This document shows positions 28,125 to 36,131 of a stretch of DNA of 64,000 nucleotides, piece by piece. Both the position numbers and the translations under genes were made by a program. Under the pieces are notes generated by a model, which was not told the DNA's origin, searched no databases, and saw only the letters and a list, made by a program, of their open reading frames with translations. Numbering within the stretch: position 1 is the first letter of the stretch; each line of letters starts with the position of its first letter. Source of the DNA: an uncultured Allomuricauda sp. (GTDB taxonomy: Bacteria > Bacteroidota > Bacteroidia > Flavobacteriales > Flavobacteriaceae); contig NZ_CANMOO010000004.1 in NCBI RefSeq assembly GCF_947499585.1, forward strand, positions 1 through 64,000. The letters run 5' to 3'.

Positions 28125-29036
28125 TTAATGGTTTAAGGCTCCTTTTTGATATTTCTTAAGAATAGGAGTGAAATCTGTAAAGTAAATATTGGTATCCGTA
28201 CTTTTTAAGCTATCACTACTTGTAAAATATAACGACTTCAAATCGTCTGTCAGAAATGGATATAGGTCGCTTCCAGAAGTATTCAATTCCGCTATATTTT
28301 GTGGAATGCTCCAGGAATTATCCTTTTTAAAACTGATATACAGATCACCATAGGCAGAGACATTCTGTTTTCTTTGTGATGCTTCAAAAATTAAGGTGTT
28401 ACCGTCGGCACTCACTCCCAAATTCCATTCTCCAGTATCAGAATTTAAAACACTGCCAAGATTGACAGGTGCTTTAAGTTTATCATCCTCATTAGGAGCC
28501 ATATACAAATCCCCCTGTCCATATCCGCCAGGCCTATTTGAAGCAAAGTACAGATTACCTTTGAAATCCGTACAAGGGCTATACTCGCTTTTTTCTGAAT
28601 TTATTGGGTTGGGCATGCGCTCTGGTTCTGTCCAGTTATCACTGGATGTTCTTTTTACTATCCAAATGTCTGATGAAATTGTGTTTTCTGAAGATGGCCT
28701 TTTTGAAATAAAATAGATGGTTTTACCATCAGAGGTAATGTGAGGGTCACTGTCATCATATGTTCCGGAAAAGGAAGCAATTTGAGGTACGGACCACTTT
28801 TCTCCATCAAAAAAAGAATGATAAATGCTACTTTTCATATCTCCTTTGGCCCATTCTTGCATGCTGCGGGCAAAGTACATTTCGGTACCATCATGGGTAA
28901 AAGTGGCACCATATTCAACATGTTTGGTTGATATGTTACCTGGGTCAAAAAGAACTTTACTAGGGTTTGTTTTTTCTTGTGCGTATGTTAAGAAACTAAT
29001 GAAAAGTAAAATATAAAGAGCGGTATTTGTTTTCAC
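28125..29036 (-). CDS. Exported PD40/TolB-like beta-propeller protein
   Basis: A 303-residue protein with a signal peptide (about 1-20, LLFISFLTYAQ). It is followed by repeated WD40-like PD40 blades: GTEMYFARSMQEWA, GKTIYFISKRPSSENT, GNLYFASNRPGGYGQGDLYM and KSLYFTSSDSLKSTDTNIYF. The repeat FASNRPGGxGxxDLY is typical of propellers in Bacteroidota envelope proteins. The start is GTG: an in-frame stop lies just upstream and there is no ATG. The small membrane protein gene follows after 3 bases. Function unknown. Confidence 0.82.
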   Translation of the reverse strand: MKTNTALYILLFISFLTYAQEKTNPSKVLFDPGNISTKHVEYGATFTHDGTEMYFARSMQEWAKGDMKSSIYHSFFDGEKWSVPQIASFSGTYDDSDPHITSDGKTIYFISKRPSSENTISSDIWIVKRTSSDNWTEPERMPNPINSEKSEYSPCTDFKGNLYFASNRPGGYGQGDLYMAPNEDDKLKAPVNLGSVLNSDTGEWNLGVSADGNTLIFEASQRKQNVSAYGDLYISFKKDNSWSIPQNIAELNTSGSDLYPFLTDDLKSLYFTSSDSLKSTDTNIYFTDFTPILKKYQKGALNH

Positions 29037-29064
29037 GGTTTCAATTTAGTTTTTCACATTATAT

Positions 29065-29859
29065 TCAGCTAACTCCTAATCCAACATAATACCCCTCATT
29101 CCCACGTATATTAAAAACAGTGCTGTCTTCGAAAATGAGGTATTGGCCTTTAATGCCTTTTAATACTCCTTTATAGGATGGAGTTTTATCCAGATTTAAG
29201 CTTTTTACTTTTTCTGGGTAGTGTAACACGGGAAAATCTAGGTGCGTCTCGGTATTTTCGCCCAAAAAATATTCAGAAGCTTCTTCAGGAATATTGGATT
29301 TTAATTTATCACGCCATTCCACCAAATCCACATCTTCAATACGGTTGGTAAGCATCTTTTGCCAACTGGTTTTATCGCTTACAAAATCTTTTAAAGCCAC
29401 TTCTGTAATTCCGGCTAAATACCTATTGGGAACTTCCACAATTTCAATGGCTTCATGCGCTCCTTGGTCTATCCAACGGGTGGGCACCTGGGTTTTTCTG
29501 GTAACACCGACTTTAACATTGCTAGAATTGGCCAAGTAAACAATATGTGGTTGAAGCTGCACCTTTTTTTCATATTCCAAATCACGATCTTCTTTGTCCA
29601 AATGGGCAGTGCTCAATTCTGGTTTCATGATCCAGTCTCCTGCCAAGGGTGTTTCGTAAAAGCAGGATTTACAGAACCCCATACGGTAAATGGGTCTTTC
29701 CTTACCGCAATTAAGACATTGAAATTTTATAAAATCAATTTGTATTTCTTTATTCAATAATTGATTCATGTTTAGAAAATCATTTTTAAAAACCAAAAAG
29801 TATTGAATTGGATTTCCTATCTCGGTTTGCATTTTGCGCAGAACTCCTTCGTAAAGCAT
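29065..29859 (-). CDS. DUF2797 family protein
   Basis: A 264-residue soluble protein with a four-Cys zinc-type site, CLNCGKERPIYRMGFCKSCF (about residues 48-67). The conserved segments VGVTRKTQVPTRWIDQGA and VPNRYLAGITEVALKDFVSD follow, which mark the DUF2797 family. The second region resembles the GIY-YIG nuclease layout, but I cannot confirm activity. It is divergent from the GH3-family gene. Confidence 0.82.
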   Translation of the reverse strand: MLYEGVLRKMQTEIGNPIQYFLVFKNDFLNMNQLLNKEIQIDFIKFQCLNCGKERPIYRMGFCKSCFYETPLAGDWIMKPELSTAHLDKEDRDLEYEKKVQLQPHIVYLANSSNVKVGVTRKTQVPTRWIDQGAHEAIEIVEVPNRYLAGITEVALKDFVSDKTSWQKMLTNRIEDVDLVEWRDKLKSNIPEEASEYFLGENTETHLDFPVLHYPEKVKSLNLDKTPSYKGVLKGIKGQYLIFEDSTVFNIRGNEGYYVGLGVS

Positions 29860-29959
29860 GGTGGAACAGATATGTTTTTAAGCTGATTTGAAAATGAAAG
29901 TTAGATAGCCTATTTTAGCTAATACGCCTAACAATATTCTAGGTTAAAGATACCTAAAA

Positions 29960-31480
29960 ATGCCAATACCTTTGTTTAATTCCATCGCTTCTTGGCTACT
30001 TAAGAAGCGTTACCACCAAATAGAGCTTTTTCTAAAGTACCCTTTGGACGTTCAAGATGAGGTGCTTAGGCATTTAGTGGACTATTCCAAAGATACCATG
30101 TTGGGTAAGCAATATGGTTTTACGGATATAGACAAGTATGAAGACTTTGCAAATAGAGTTCCCATTGTAAGTTATGAAGAAGTGGCGGGAATGATTGAAA
30201 GAACACGTAAGGGTGAGCAAAATCTGTTTTGGCCCACGACTATAAAATGGTTTGCCAAAAGCAGTGGTACCACTAATGCAAAAAGTAAGTTTATTCCAGT
30301 AAGCGCGGAGGCTTTAGAAGACTGCCATTACAAATCAGGTAAAGATTTACTTTGTCTGTACCTAAATAATAATGAGAATTCCCAATTGTTTAATGGTAAA
30401 AGCCTTAGACTGGGCGGCAGTAAGGAGCTTTATGAGGATAATGGAACTTTTTTTGGAGACCTTTCGGCCATTTTAATTGATAATATGCCTTTATGGGCAG
30501 AGTACAGTAGCACACCAAGTAGTAAGGTTTCTTTAATGAGCGAATGGGAATCCAAATTAGAAGCCATTATTGAAGAAAGTATACATGAGAACGTCACCAG
30601 CTTGGTAGGAGTTCCCTCTTGGATGTTGGTATTATTGAATGAGGTCTTGGAAAAGACGGGAAAGAATCACTTGTTTGAAATCTGGGAAAATCTGGAAGTT
30701 TATTTTCATGGTGGTGTGAGTTTTGCACCATATAAAGATCAATACCGAAAATTATTACCACGGAAGAATTTTAACTACTATGAAACCTATAATGCCTCTG
30801 AAGGTTTTTTTGGCATTCAGGATAGGAACAACTCTGAGGATTTGTTGTTGATGTTGGACTACGGTATTTTTTATGAGTTCATTCCAATGGATTCCTATGG
30901 GAATAAAGAGAAAGCGATTCCGCTTTGGGATGTTAAGGAAGGTGTAAACTATGCGGTGGTTATTACTACAAATGGAGGGTTATGGAGATACAAGATTGGA
31001 GATACGGTCCGGTTTACTTCCACAAGTCCCTACAGAATTAGAATCACTGGGAGAACCAAGCACCATATCAATGCTTTTGGTGAAGAACTTATTATAGAAA
31101 ACGCAGAAGAGGCTCTAAGGCAAATATGCCAAAAGACAGATTCGGAAATTATGGATTATACAGCAGCTCCTATTTTTATGATTGGAAATGAAAAAGGTGC
31201 ACATGAATGGATCATAGAGTTTAGAAAACCACCCAAAGACGTTAATTATTTTACAGAGTTTTTAGATAACGCCCTTAAATCTTTGAACTCGGATTATGAG
31301 GCAAAACGATACAATAACATTACCCTAAAAATGCCCAAAGTACATATAGCCAGACAGAATTTGTTTCATGATTGGCTTAAATCCAAAAATAAATTGGGCG
31401 GGCAACATAAGATTCCAAGGTTATCCAATGAACGAGCATACATTGAAGAACTCCTTCAGATGAATTTGCAAACCAAATAA
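29960..31480 (+). CDS. GH3 auxin-responsive promoter family protein (adenylating enzyme)
   Basis: A 506-residue member of the GH3 family, which belongs to the acyl-adenylate superfamily and in plants joins amino acids to hormones. Seen here are the ATP-binding loop KWFAKSSGTTNAKSKFIPVS, YYETYNASEGFFGIQD and the C-terminal GLWRYKIGDTVRFT and RITGRTKHHINAFGEELI. Bacterial substrates are not established. The gene is monocistronic; a strong palindrome lies just beyond its stop. Confidence 0.9.
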   Translation: MPIPLFNSIASWLLKKRYHQIELFLKYPLDVQDEVLRHLVDYSKDTMLGKQYGFTDIDKYEDFANRVPIVSYEEVAGMIERTRKGEQNLFWPTTIKWFAKSSGTTNAKSKFIPVSAEALEDCHYKSGKDLLCLYLNNNENSQLFNGKSLRLGGSKELYEDNGTFFGDLSAILIDNMPLWAEYSSTPSSKVSLMSEWESKLEAIIEESIHENVTSLVGVPSWMLVLLNEVLEKTGKNHLFEIWENLEVYFHGGVSFAPYKDQYRKLLPRKNFNYYETYNASEGFFGIQDRNNSEDLLLMLDYGIFYEFIPMDSYGNKEKAIPLWDVKEGVNYAVVITTNGGLWRYKIGDTVRFTSTSPYRIRITGRTKHHINAFGEELIIENAEEALRQICQKTDSEIMDYTAAPIFMIGNEKGAHEWIIEFRKPPKDVNYFTEFLDNALKSLNSDYEAKRYNNITLKMPKVHIARQNLFHDWLKSKNKLGGQHKIPRLSNERAYIEELLQMNLQTK

Positions 31481-31492
31481 CTATCGCTTAAA

Positions 31493-31516
31493 TTTTACGA
31501 AAACGTTTTCGTAAAA
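31493..31516. promoter_or_regulatory. 24-bp perfect palindrome, LacI-type operator-like
   Basis: The 12-base arm TTTTACGAAAAC at 31493-31504 is followed at once by its exact reverse complement. The central ACGAAAACGTTTTCGT resembles LacI/GalR-family operators with a central CG. There is no T-run after it, which argues against a terminator. It lies 136 bases upstream of the hydrolase gene at 31652; no LacI gene is in the window. Confidence 0.45.
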
Positions 31517-31651
31517 CTTCACCGTTCGTCGAACAAATTTTTCTTTTGGACAAATAAATATGGATTTTACCCGTTAATGATTGAAGTTTGATTCAGAAAT
31601 TTTGAGTTCCCCAGATCTTAATATAAACTGATAACCAAACAAAATAAAGTT

Positions 31652-32191
31652 ATGGCAGAAAAATTAGTTGTCTTATCAGACATGTGGGGCGTAAAAAAAG
31701 GCCTTTGGATTACCTCTTATTTTGGATACTTGCAACAATACTATGACATTGTTTTTTACGATTGTCAGCAGTTAGGAAATATAGATGTTCCAGTTACTAC
31801 AGAAGAAAATATTCATAAAGCGTTTGTTGGTGGAGGCATTGATACCGCTGTTGCCCATCTACTTAGAAAAGAAACGGAAGCTAGTCACTATCTAGCGTTT
31901 AGCACTGGTGGAACAATAGCTTGGAAAGCTGCTTTAAAGGGGCTGCCCATGAAGTCTCTAACAGCCATATCACCTACAAGAATAAGATTGGAAGATGAAA
32001 AACCAGATGCTCCATTACATCTAATTTTTGGAGAGCGAGATGAATTTAGACCTGATTCTTCTTGGGAAAAGGAAGTTGGAATGGATTTAAATGTGATACC
32101 AAATTTTGGTCACCAATTGTATTCTGACGAAAAAATAATTTCACAAGTTTGTTTAGATCTTCTAGAAAAAGTAACCAAAAAAGCAGTCTAA
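31652..32191 (+). CDS. Small alpha/beta hydrolase
   Basis: A 179-residue protein with a compact alpha/beta-hydrolase pattern: strand VVLSDMWG at the N-terminus, nucleophile elbow [15 protein letters not shown], acidic residue in [12 protein letters not shown] and His in [11 protein letters not shown]. It lacks a lid domain. Its stop codon overlaps the clpX stop codon on the other strand, inside a terminator hairpin. Substrate unknown. Confidence 0.75.
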   Translation: MAEKLVVLSDMWGVKKGLWITSYFGYLQQYYDIVFYDCQQLGNIDVPVTTEENIHKAFVGGGIDTAVAHLLRKETEASHYLAFSTGGTIAWKAALKGLPMKSLTAISPTRIRLEDEKPDAPLHLIFGERDEFRPDSSWEKEVGMDLNVIPNFGHQLYSDEKIISQVCLDLLEKVTKKAV

Positions 32192-32203
32192 GAGACTGCT
32201 TTT
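32179..32203. terminator. Bidirectional terminator overlapping both stop codons
   Basis: AAAAGCAGTCT and AGACTGCTTTT are exact inverted repeats around AAG. T-rich sequence follows on both strands. The hairpin contains the last codons and stops of the small hydrolase (+) and of clpX (-). Confidence 0.85.
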
Positions 32204-33423
32204 AATTTTTTAATGGTTTCGTAGGAGAGTTTTTCCTCAGCGTAGGCTTTTGTAACCTTAAATTCTTTTTCATCACTACTTGGTAATGTAAACATGGCAT
32301 CTGTGAATACTGCTTCGCATAAAGAACGAAGACCTCTTGCACCTAATTTGTACTCTACGGCCTTTTCTACAATATAAGTCAATGCTTGCTCAGTGATGCT
32401 AAATGTAATTCCATCCATTCCAAACAATTTTTCATATTGCTTTATGATGGCATTCCTTGGCTCAGTAAGAATAGCTCGTAACGTTTTTGTATCTAAAGGA
32501 TTCATGTGAGTAAGCACTGGAAGTCTTCCTATTATTTCGGGAATAAGTCCAAAATCTTTTAAATCTTTTGGGATGATGTATTGAAGGATATTCTCATTGT
32601 CCAATCTGTCTTCAGCTTTGGATGCACTATAACCAACAGCTTGCATGTTCAATCGCTTAGTGATGATGCGTTCAATACCATCAAAAGCGCCTCCAGCAAT
32701 AAAAAGAATGTTTTCAGTATTTACTTCTATAAATTTTTGATCAGGGTGCTTACGCCCTCCTTTTGGCGGAACATTTACAACAGTTCCTTCAAGAAGCTTT
32801 AAAAGCCCTTGTTGTACCCCTTCTCCAGAAACATCTCTGGTAATTGATGGATTGTCGCTCTTACGGGCAATTTTATCGATTTCATCAATAAAGACAATGC
32901 CTCTTTCTGCTTTCTCCAAATTGTAATCAGCGGCTTGTAGCAATCGTGTTAAGATGCTTTCCACATCCTCACCTACGTATCCAGCCTCTGTTAGTACGGT
33001 AGCATCTACAATGGCTAAGGGGACATTGAGCATTCTTGCTATAGTTTTGGCAATTAGGGTTTTACCTGTCCCTGTTTGTCCTACCATAACAATATTACTC
33101 TTCTGAATTTCTACATCTTCATCCTTGCCTTTGGCTTGTAAAAGTCTTTTGTAATGATTATAAACCGCAACGGACATTACCTTTTTGGTACGTTCTTGTC
33201 CAATTACAAAAGTGTTCAAGAAATCCCTGATTTCCATGGGTTTCTTTAATACCAATTCAGATGAAAGATCTTGATTTTTAGATTGTTTAGACTCCTCCGC
33301 AACGATACTATGGGCCTGTTCTATACATCTATCGCATATGTGAGCATCAAGACCAGCTATTAAAAGATTGGTCTCCGGCTTCTTTCTTCCACAAAATGAA
33401 CATTCCAAATTTTCCTTTGCCAT
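32188..33423 (-). CDS. clpX: ATP-dependent Clp protease ATP-binding subunit ClpX
   Basis: A 411-residue AAA+ unfoldase that feeds ClpP. The N-terminal zinc domain has CSFCGRKK and HICDRC (four Cys). The AAA+ core has Walker [14 protein letters not shown], pore loop [10 protein letters not shown], Walker [11 protein letters not shown] and the RKH loop in [10 protein letters not shown]. The ClpP-docking IGF position appears as VGY in MQAVGYSAS. It follows clpP on the same strand with about 95 bases between. The gene end overlaps a convergent hydrolase gene by 4 bases. Confidence 0.97.
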   Translation of the reverse strand: MAKENLECSFCGRKKPETNLLIAGLDAHICDRCIEQAHSIVAEESKQSKNQDLSSELVLKKPMEIRDFLNTFVIGQERTKKVMSVAVYNHYKRLLQAKGKDEDVEIQKSNIVMVGQTGTGKTLIAKTIARMLNVPLAIVDATVLTEAGYVGEDVESILTRLLQAADYNLEKAERGIVFIDEIDKIARKSDNPSITRDVSGEGVQQGLLKLLEGTVVNVPPKGGRKHPDQKFIEVNTENILFIAGGAFDGIERIITKRLNMQAVGYSASKAEDRLDNENILQYIIPKDLKDFGLIPEIIGRLPVLTHMNPLDTKTLRAILTEPRNAIIKQYEKLFGMDGITFSITEQALTYIVEKAVEYKLGARGLRSLCEAVFTDAMFTLPSSDEKEFKVTKAYAEEKLSYETIKKLKAVS

Positions 33424-33517
33424 ATATAATCAACACATAAAGTTGAACCACTAATAACGTAAAAAAACATGTTTTGGTTTATGCTAAAACATTGTTTTTT
33501 AACTTCTTTGTTCGGAA

Positions 33518-34198
33518 TTAGGACTTATCCCTTACCAAAATTTCATCAATCATACCATATTTCTTGGCCTCTTCCGCCTTCATCCAGTAATCACGATCAC
33601 TGTCTTCATATACCTTATCAAAGGTTTGTCCTGAGTGATTTGATATGATTTGATACAATTCATCCTTTATCTTAAGGACTTCTTTTGCTGCGATTTCAAT
33701 ATCACTTGCTTGGCCTTGAGCTCCAGATAGGGGTTGATGAATCATAACCCTAGAGTGGGTCAATCCACTTCTCTTTCCAGCTTGTCCTGCACAAAGAAGT
33801 ACAGCTGCCATAGATGCTGCAATACCTGTGCAAATGGTAGCTACATCTGGTTTAATAAATTGCATGGTATCATAGATTCCCAATCCGGCATAAACACTTC
33901 CTCCTGGGGAATTAATATAAATTTGGATGTCCTTGACGGCATCTGCACTTTCTAAAAAGAGTAGTTGCGCTTGGACTATGTTGGCAACTTGGTCGTTGAT
34001 GCCAGTTCCTAAAAATATAATACGATCCATCATCAATCTAGAAAAAACATCCATTGCAATAGCATTAAGTTGTCTTTCCTCAATAATATTGGGTGTCATG
34101 TTCATGGGGTACATACTGCTCATGATTTGATCGTAGTACATACTGTTTATTCCATGGTGCTGGGTAGCGTATTTTTTGAATTCTGTTCCGTAATCCAT
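33518..34198 (-). CDS. clpP: ATP-dependent Clp protease proteolytic subunit ClpP
   Basis: A 226-residue serine protease subunit. The catalytic Ser is in GIAASMAAVLLCAG, the His in SRVMIHQPLSG and the Asp in DSDRDYWM; INSPGGSVYAGLGIYD is the family signature. ATG 34198 (MDYGTEFKKYATQHHG) is chosen because homologues begin here; the longer frame would use GTG inside an upstream hairpin. It lies between tig and clpX in the common tig-clpP-clpX order. A hairpin with a T-run ends 22 bases before the start codon. Confidence 0.96.
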   Translation of the reverse strand: MDYGTEFKKYATQHHGINSMYYDQIMSSMYPMNMTPNIIEERQLNAIAMDVFSRLMMDRIIFLGTGINDQVANIVQAQLLFLESADAVKDIQIYINSPGGSVYAGLGIYDTMQFIKPDVATICTGIAASMAAVLLCAGQAGKRSGLTHSRVMIHQPLSGAQGQASDIEIAAKEVLKIKDELYQIISNHSGQTFDKVYEDSDRDYWMKAEEAKKYGMIDEILVRDKS

Positions 34199-34220
34199 AG
34201 GATTTTCTTCGATTTTGCTT

Positions 34221-34256
34221 AAAAAAAAGGTGCCGAAAATTAAACTTTTCGGCACC
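34221..34256 (-). terminator. Hairpin with T-run between tig and clpP
   Basis: GGTGCCGAAAA (34229-34239) and TTTTCGGCACC (34246-34256) are exact inverted repeats with a 6-base loop. On the minus strand the stem is followed by eight T. It could end the tig transcript or act as an attenuator, because clpP starts only 22 bases beyond the T-run. Confidence 0.75.
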
Positions 34257-34288
34257 GTAAAGATACTTAAATTTCTTTTAGCTCAAGA

Positions 34289-35611
34289 TTAGCTATAGGC
34301 CTCTTTAACAAAGTCGTCATAGGTTACCTCTTTTACTTTTAGGTTTGCCTTTTCTTTGTAGAAGTCCAATAACTTCTGGCTCATCAGCTGTTCTGAAAGC
34401 CTTTTTACCTCGTCTTGGTTGCTCATTACACGCATGGCAATGTTTTCCAATTCCTCTTCTTGAGGGTCTAAATGACCATACTGTGCCATTTGAGATTTGA
34501 TGAAACCTTTTGAAAATTCCTTCAACTCATCCATTTGAACTTGAAGATTGTTTTCTTGAATTATCTTACCTTCAATAAGTTGATAACGAAGCCCTTTTTC
34601 TGATTTATCAAACTCTTCTTTGGCCTCATCATCTGATAGTGGGTTTTCACCACTTACTTGAATCCACTTTCGTAGAAATTCAGCTGGCAAATCAAATTTG
34701 GTGTTATCTATCAGCTTTTCGGTAATATCGTTCAATAGTTTTTGATCGGATTGTTGCTCAAACTGCTTTTCGGAATCTTCTTTGATTTTCTCTTTTAATT
34801 CTTTTTCAGTCTTTACATTGTCTTTTCCAAACAACTTATCAAACAATTCTTGGTCAAGTACGGCAGGTTCACGTTCATTGATTTCCTCAATGTTTAAGGA
34901 AACCTCAATATTTAGCTTCTCTGCTTTTTCCTTGTCCATTCCAAGAGCACTTGAAAGTAAATAATCCTCTTTAAAAAGACCCTTTGTCTTAAGTGAGACA
35001 GTCTCTCCAACTTTTTTACCTACAAGGGCATCAATAGCTTTTTTGCTTTTGATTTTATCTAGTTCAACAGTGGTCTTGTGTTCTATTTCCTCTGTCTCAT
35101 TTATAAAAGTTCCAGTTACTTCATCTGATTTTCCAACTTCAGTTTTTGAAACTAGTTTACCATATTGTTTTTGGATGCGATCTACTTGCTCTTCGATCAT
35201 CTTTTTATCCGCAACGATCTTATATTGTGTAACCGCTTTTTTAGTTTTTACCTGCACATCAAAACTAGGAGCTAAACCTAGTTCAAATTCAAAGTCAAGG
35301 TTGTCATTTTCCCAATCAAAATTGTCCTGCTGTTTTGGTAAAGGATTACCTAGAACATCCAATTTTTCTTCGGTTAGATATTTGTTTAGATTGTCTTGAA
35401 GTAATTTATTTACTTCATCCACCAAAACGGCTTTACCGTATTGCTTTTTTATAAGGCCCATGGGAACTTGACCTTTGCGAAAACCAGGAATATTGGCCTG
35501 CTTTCTATAATCTCTTAGGATTTTCTCTACTTTATCTTGATAATCATCCTTACTTATGGCAACTTTTACAACCGCATTAAGCTCGTCAATCTGCTCTTTT
35601 GTGATATTCAT
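34289..35611 (-). CDS. tig: Trigger factor, ribosome-associated chaperone
   Basis: A 440-residue chaperone. The N-terminal ribosome-binding domain has NIPGFRKGQVPMGLIKKQYG, the family signature around GFRxGxxP. A divergent FKBP-like middle domain (about 150-230) and a long helical C-terminal arm domain follow. It binds nascent chains at the ribosome exit tunnel. It is upstream of clpP and clpX on the same strand. A good promoter match lies 35 bases upstream of the start. Confidence 0.93.
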   Translation of the reverse strand: MNITKEQIDELNAVVKVAISKDDYQDKVEKILRDYRKQANIPGFRKGQVPMGLIKKQYGKAVLVDEVNKLLQDNLNKYLTEEKLDVLGNPLPKQQDNFDWENDNLDFEFELGLAPSFDVQVKTKKAVTQYKIVADKKMIEEQVDRIQKQYGKLVSKTEVGKSDEVTGTFINETEEIEHKTTVELDKIKSKKAIDALVGKKVGETVSLKTKGLFKEDYLLSSALGMDKEKAEKLNIEVSLNIEEINEREPAVLDQELFDKLFGKDNVKTEKELKEKIKEDSEKQFEQQSDQKLLNDITEKLIDNTKFDLPAEFLRKWIQVSGENPLSDDEAKEEFDKSEKGLRYQLIEGKIIQENNLQVQMDELKEFSKGFIKSQMAQYGHLDPQEEELENIAMRVMSNQDEVKRLSEQLMSQKLLDFYKEKANLKVKEVTYDDFVKEAYS

Positions 35612-35645
35612 CTCCTACTTAATTTTCCTATTCAAAAATGGGTGG

Positions 35646-35676
35646 CAAAAGTAATGCATTTTCTGCATGACAACAA
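35646..35676 (-). promoter_or_regulatory. Candidate promoter of tig
   Basis: On the minus strand, TTG (35676-35674 or 35673-35671) is followed after 17-20 bases by TACTTTTG (35653-35646). This fits TTG-N17-23-TAnnTTTG. The start codon is 35 bases downstream of the -7 box. Confidence 0.55.
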
Positions 35677-35706
35677 CTTTTTTAAAGTGTTGGTCACCGA
35701 ACACAA

Positions 35707-36057
35707 TCATTTCTTTTTATCTTCTTTTATAATTGAGTGTAGAATAGACTGCAAAAAGGAAAGTAAAAGGCTGAAAATGATGGCCCACCATATACTGGAA
35801 ACTTGAAACCCAGAGATGAAATCAGCAGCAATAAGAATGATAATTGCATTAATGACAAGCAGGAAAAGACCTAATGTAACTATGGTAATAGGCAAGGTAA
35901 GAATAACCAGTATGGGCTTTACCACAACGTTAAGTATACTTAGTACTAAAGCAACAATGAGGGCAGTAGTTAAAGAGTCTACGCCTATGCCAGGTAGAAC
36001 ATACGAAAGTATAACTACGGCTAGCGCATTTAAGAGCAGTTTTAAAATTAGTTTCAT
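35707..36057 (-). CDS. Phage holin family 4-like small membrane protein
   Basis: A 116-residue very hydrophobic protein with about four membrane segments (LLNALAVVILSYVLPGIGVD, then ALIVALVLSILNVVVKPIL, TIVTLGLFLLVINAIIIL and the C-terminal WWAIIFSLLLSFLQSIL). The pattern matches the 'phage holin family 4' group, which is widespread on bacterial chromosomes and not tied to prophages. No phage genes are nearby. Function unknown. Confidence 0.8.
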   Translation of the reverse strand: MKLILKLLLNALAVVILSYVLPGIGVDSLTTALIVALVLSILNVVVKPILVILTLPITIVTLGLFLLVINAIIILIAADFISGFQVSSIWWAIIFSLLLSFLQSILHSIIKEDKKK

Positions 36058-36081
36058 ATGAGATGATTTGTTATAATGAAA

Positions 36082-36108
36082 AAGGGCACCGCTTGTTACG
36101 GTGCCCTT
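36082..36108 (-). terminator. Terminator of the SGNH hydrolase gene
   Basis: AAGGGCACCG and CGGTGCCCTT are exact inverted repeats with a 7-base loop, and a short T-run follows on the minus strand. It lies 24 bases beyond the stop at 36132. Confidence 0.75.
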
Positions 36109-36131
36109 AATATAATGAAATTAAGTGTGGT

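Noticed and set aside
35707-36057. Holin-like gene as a sign of prophage
   Set aside because: No other phage genes, integrase or attachment repeats nearby; this family is common as a plain chromosomal gene.
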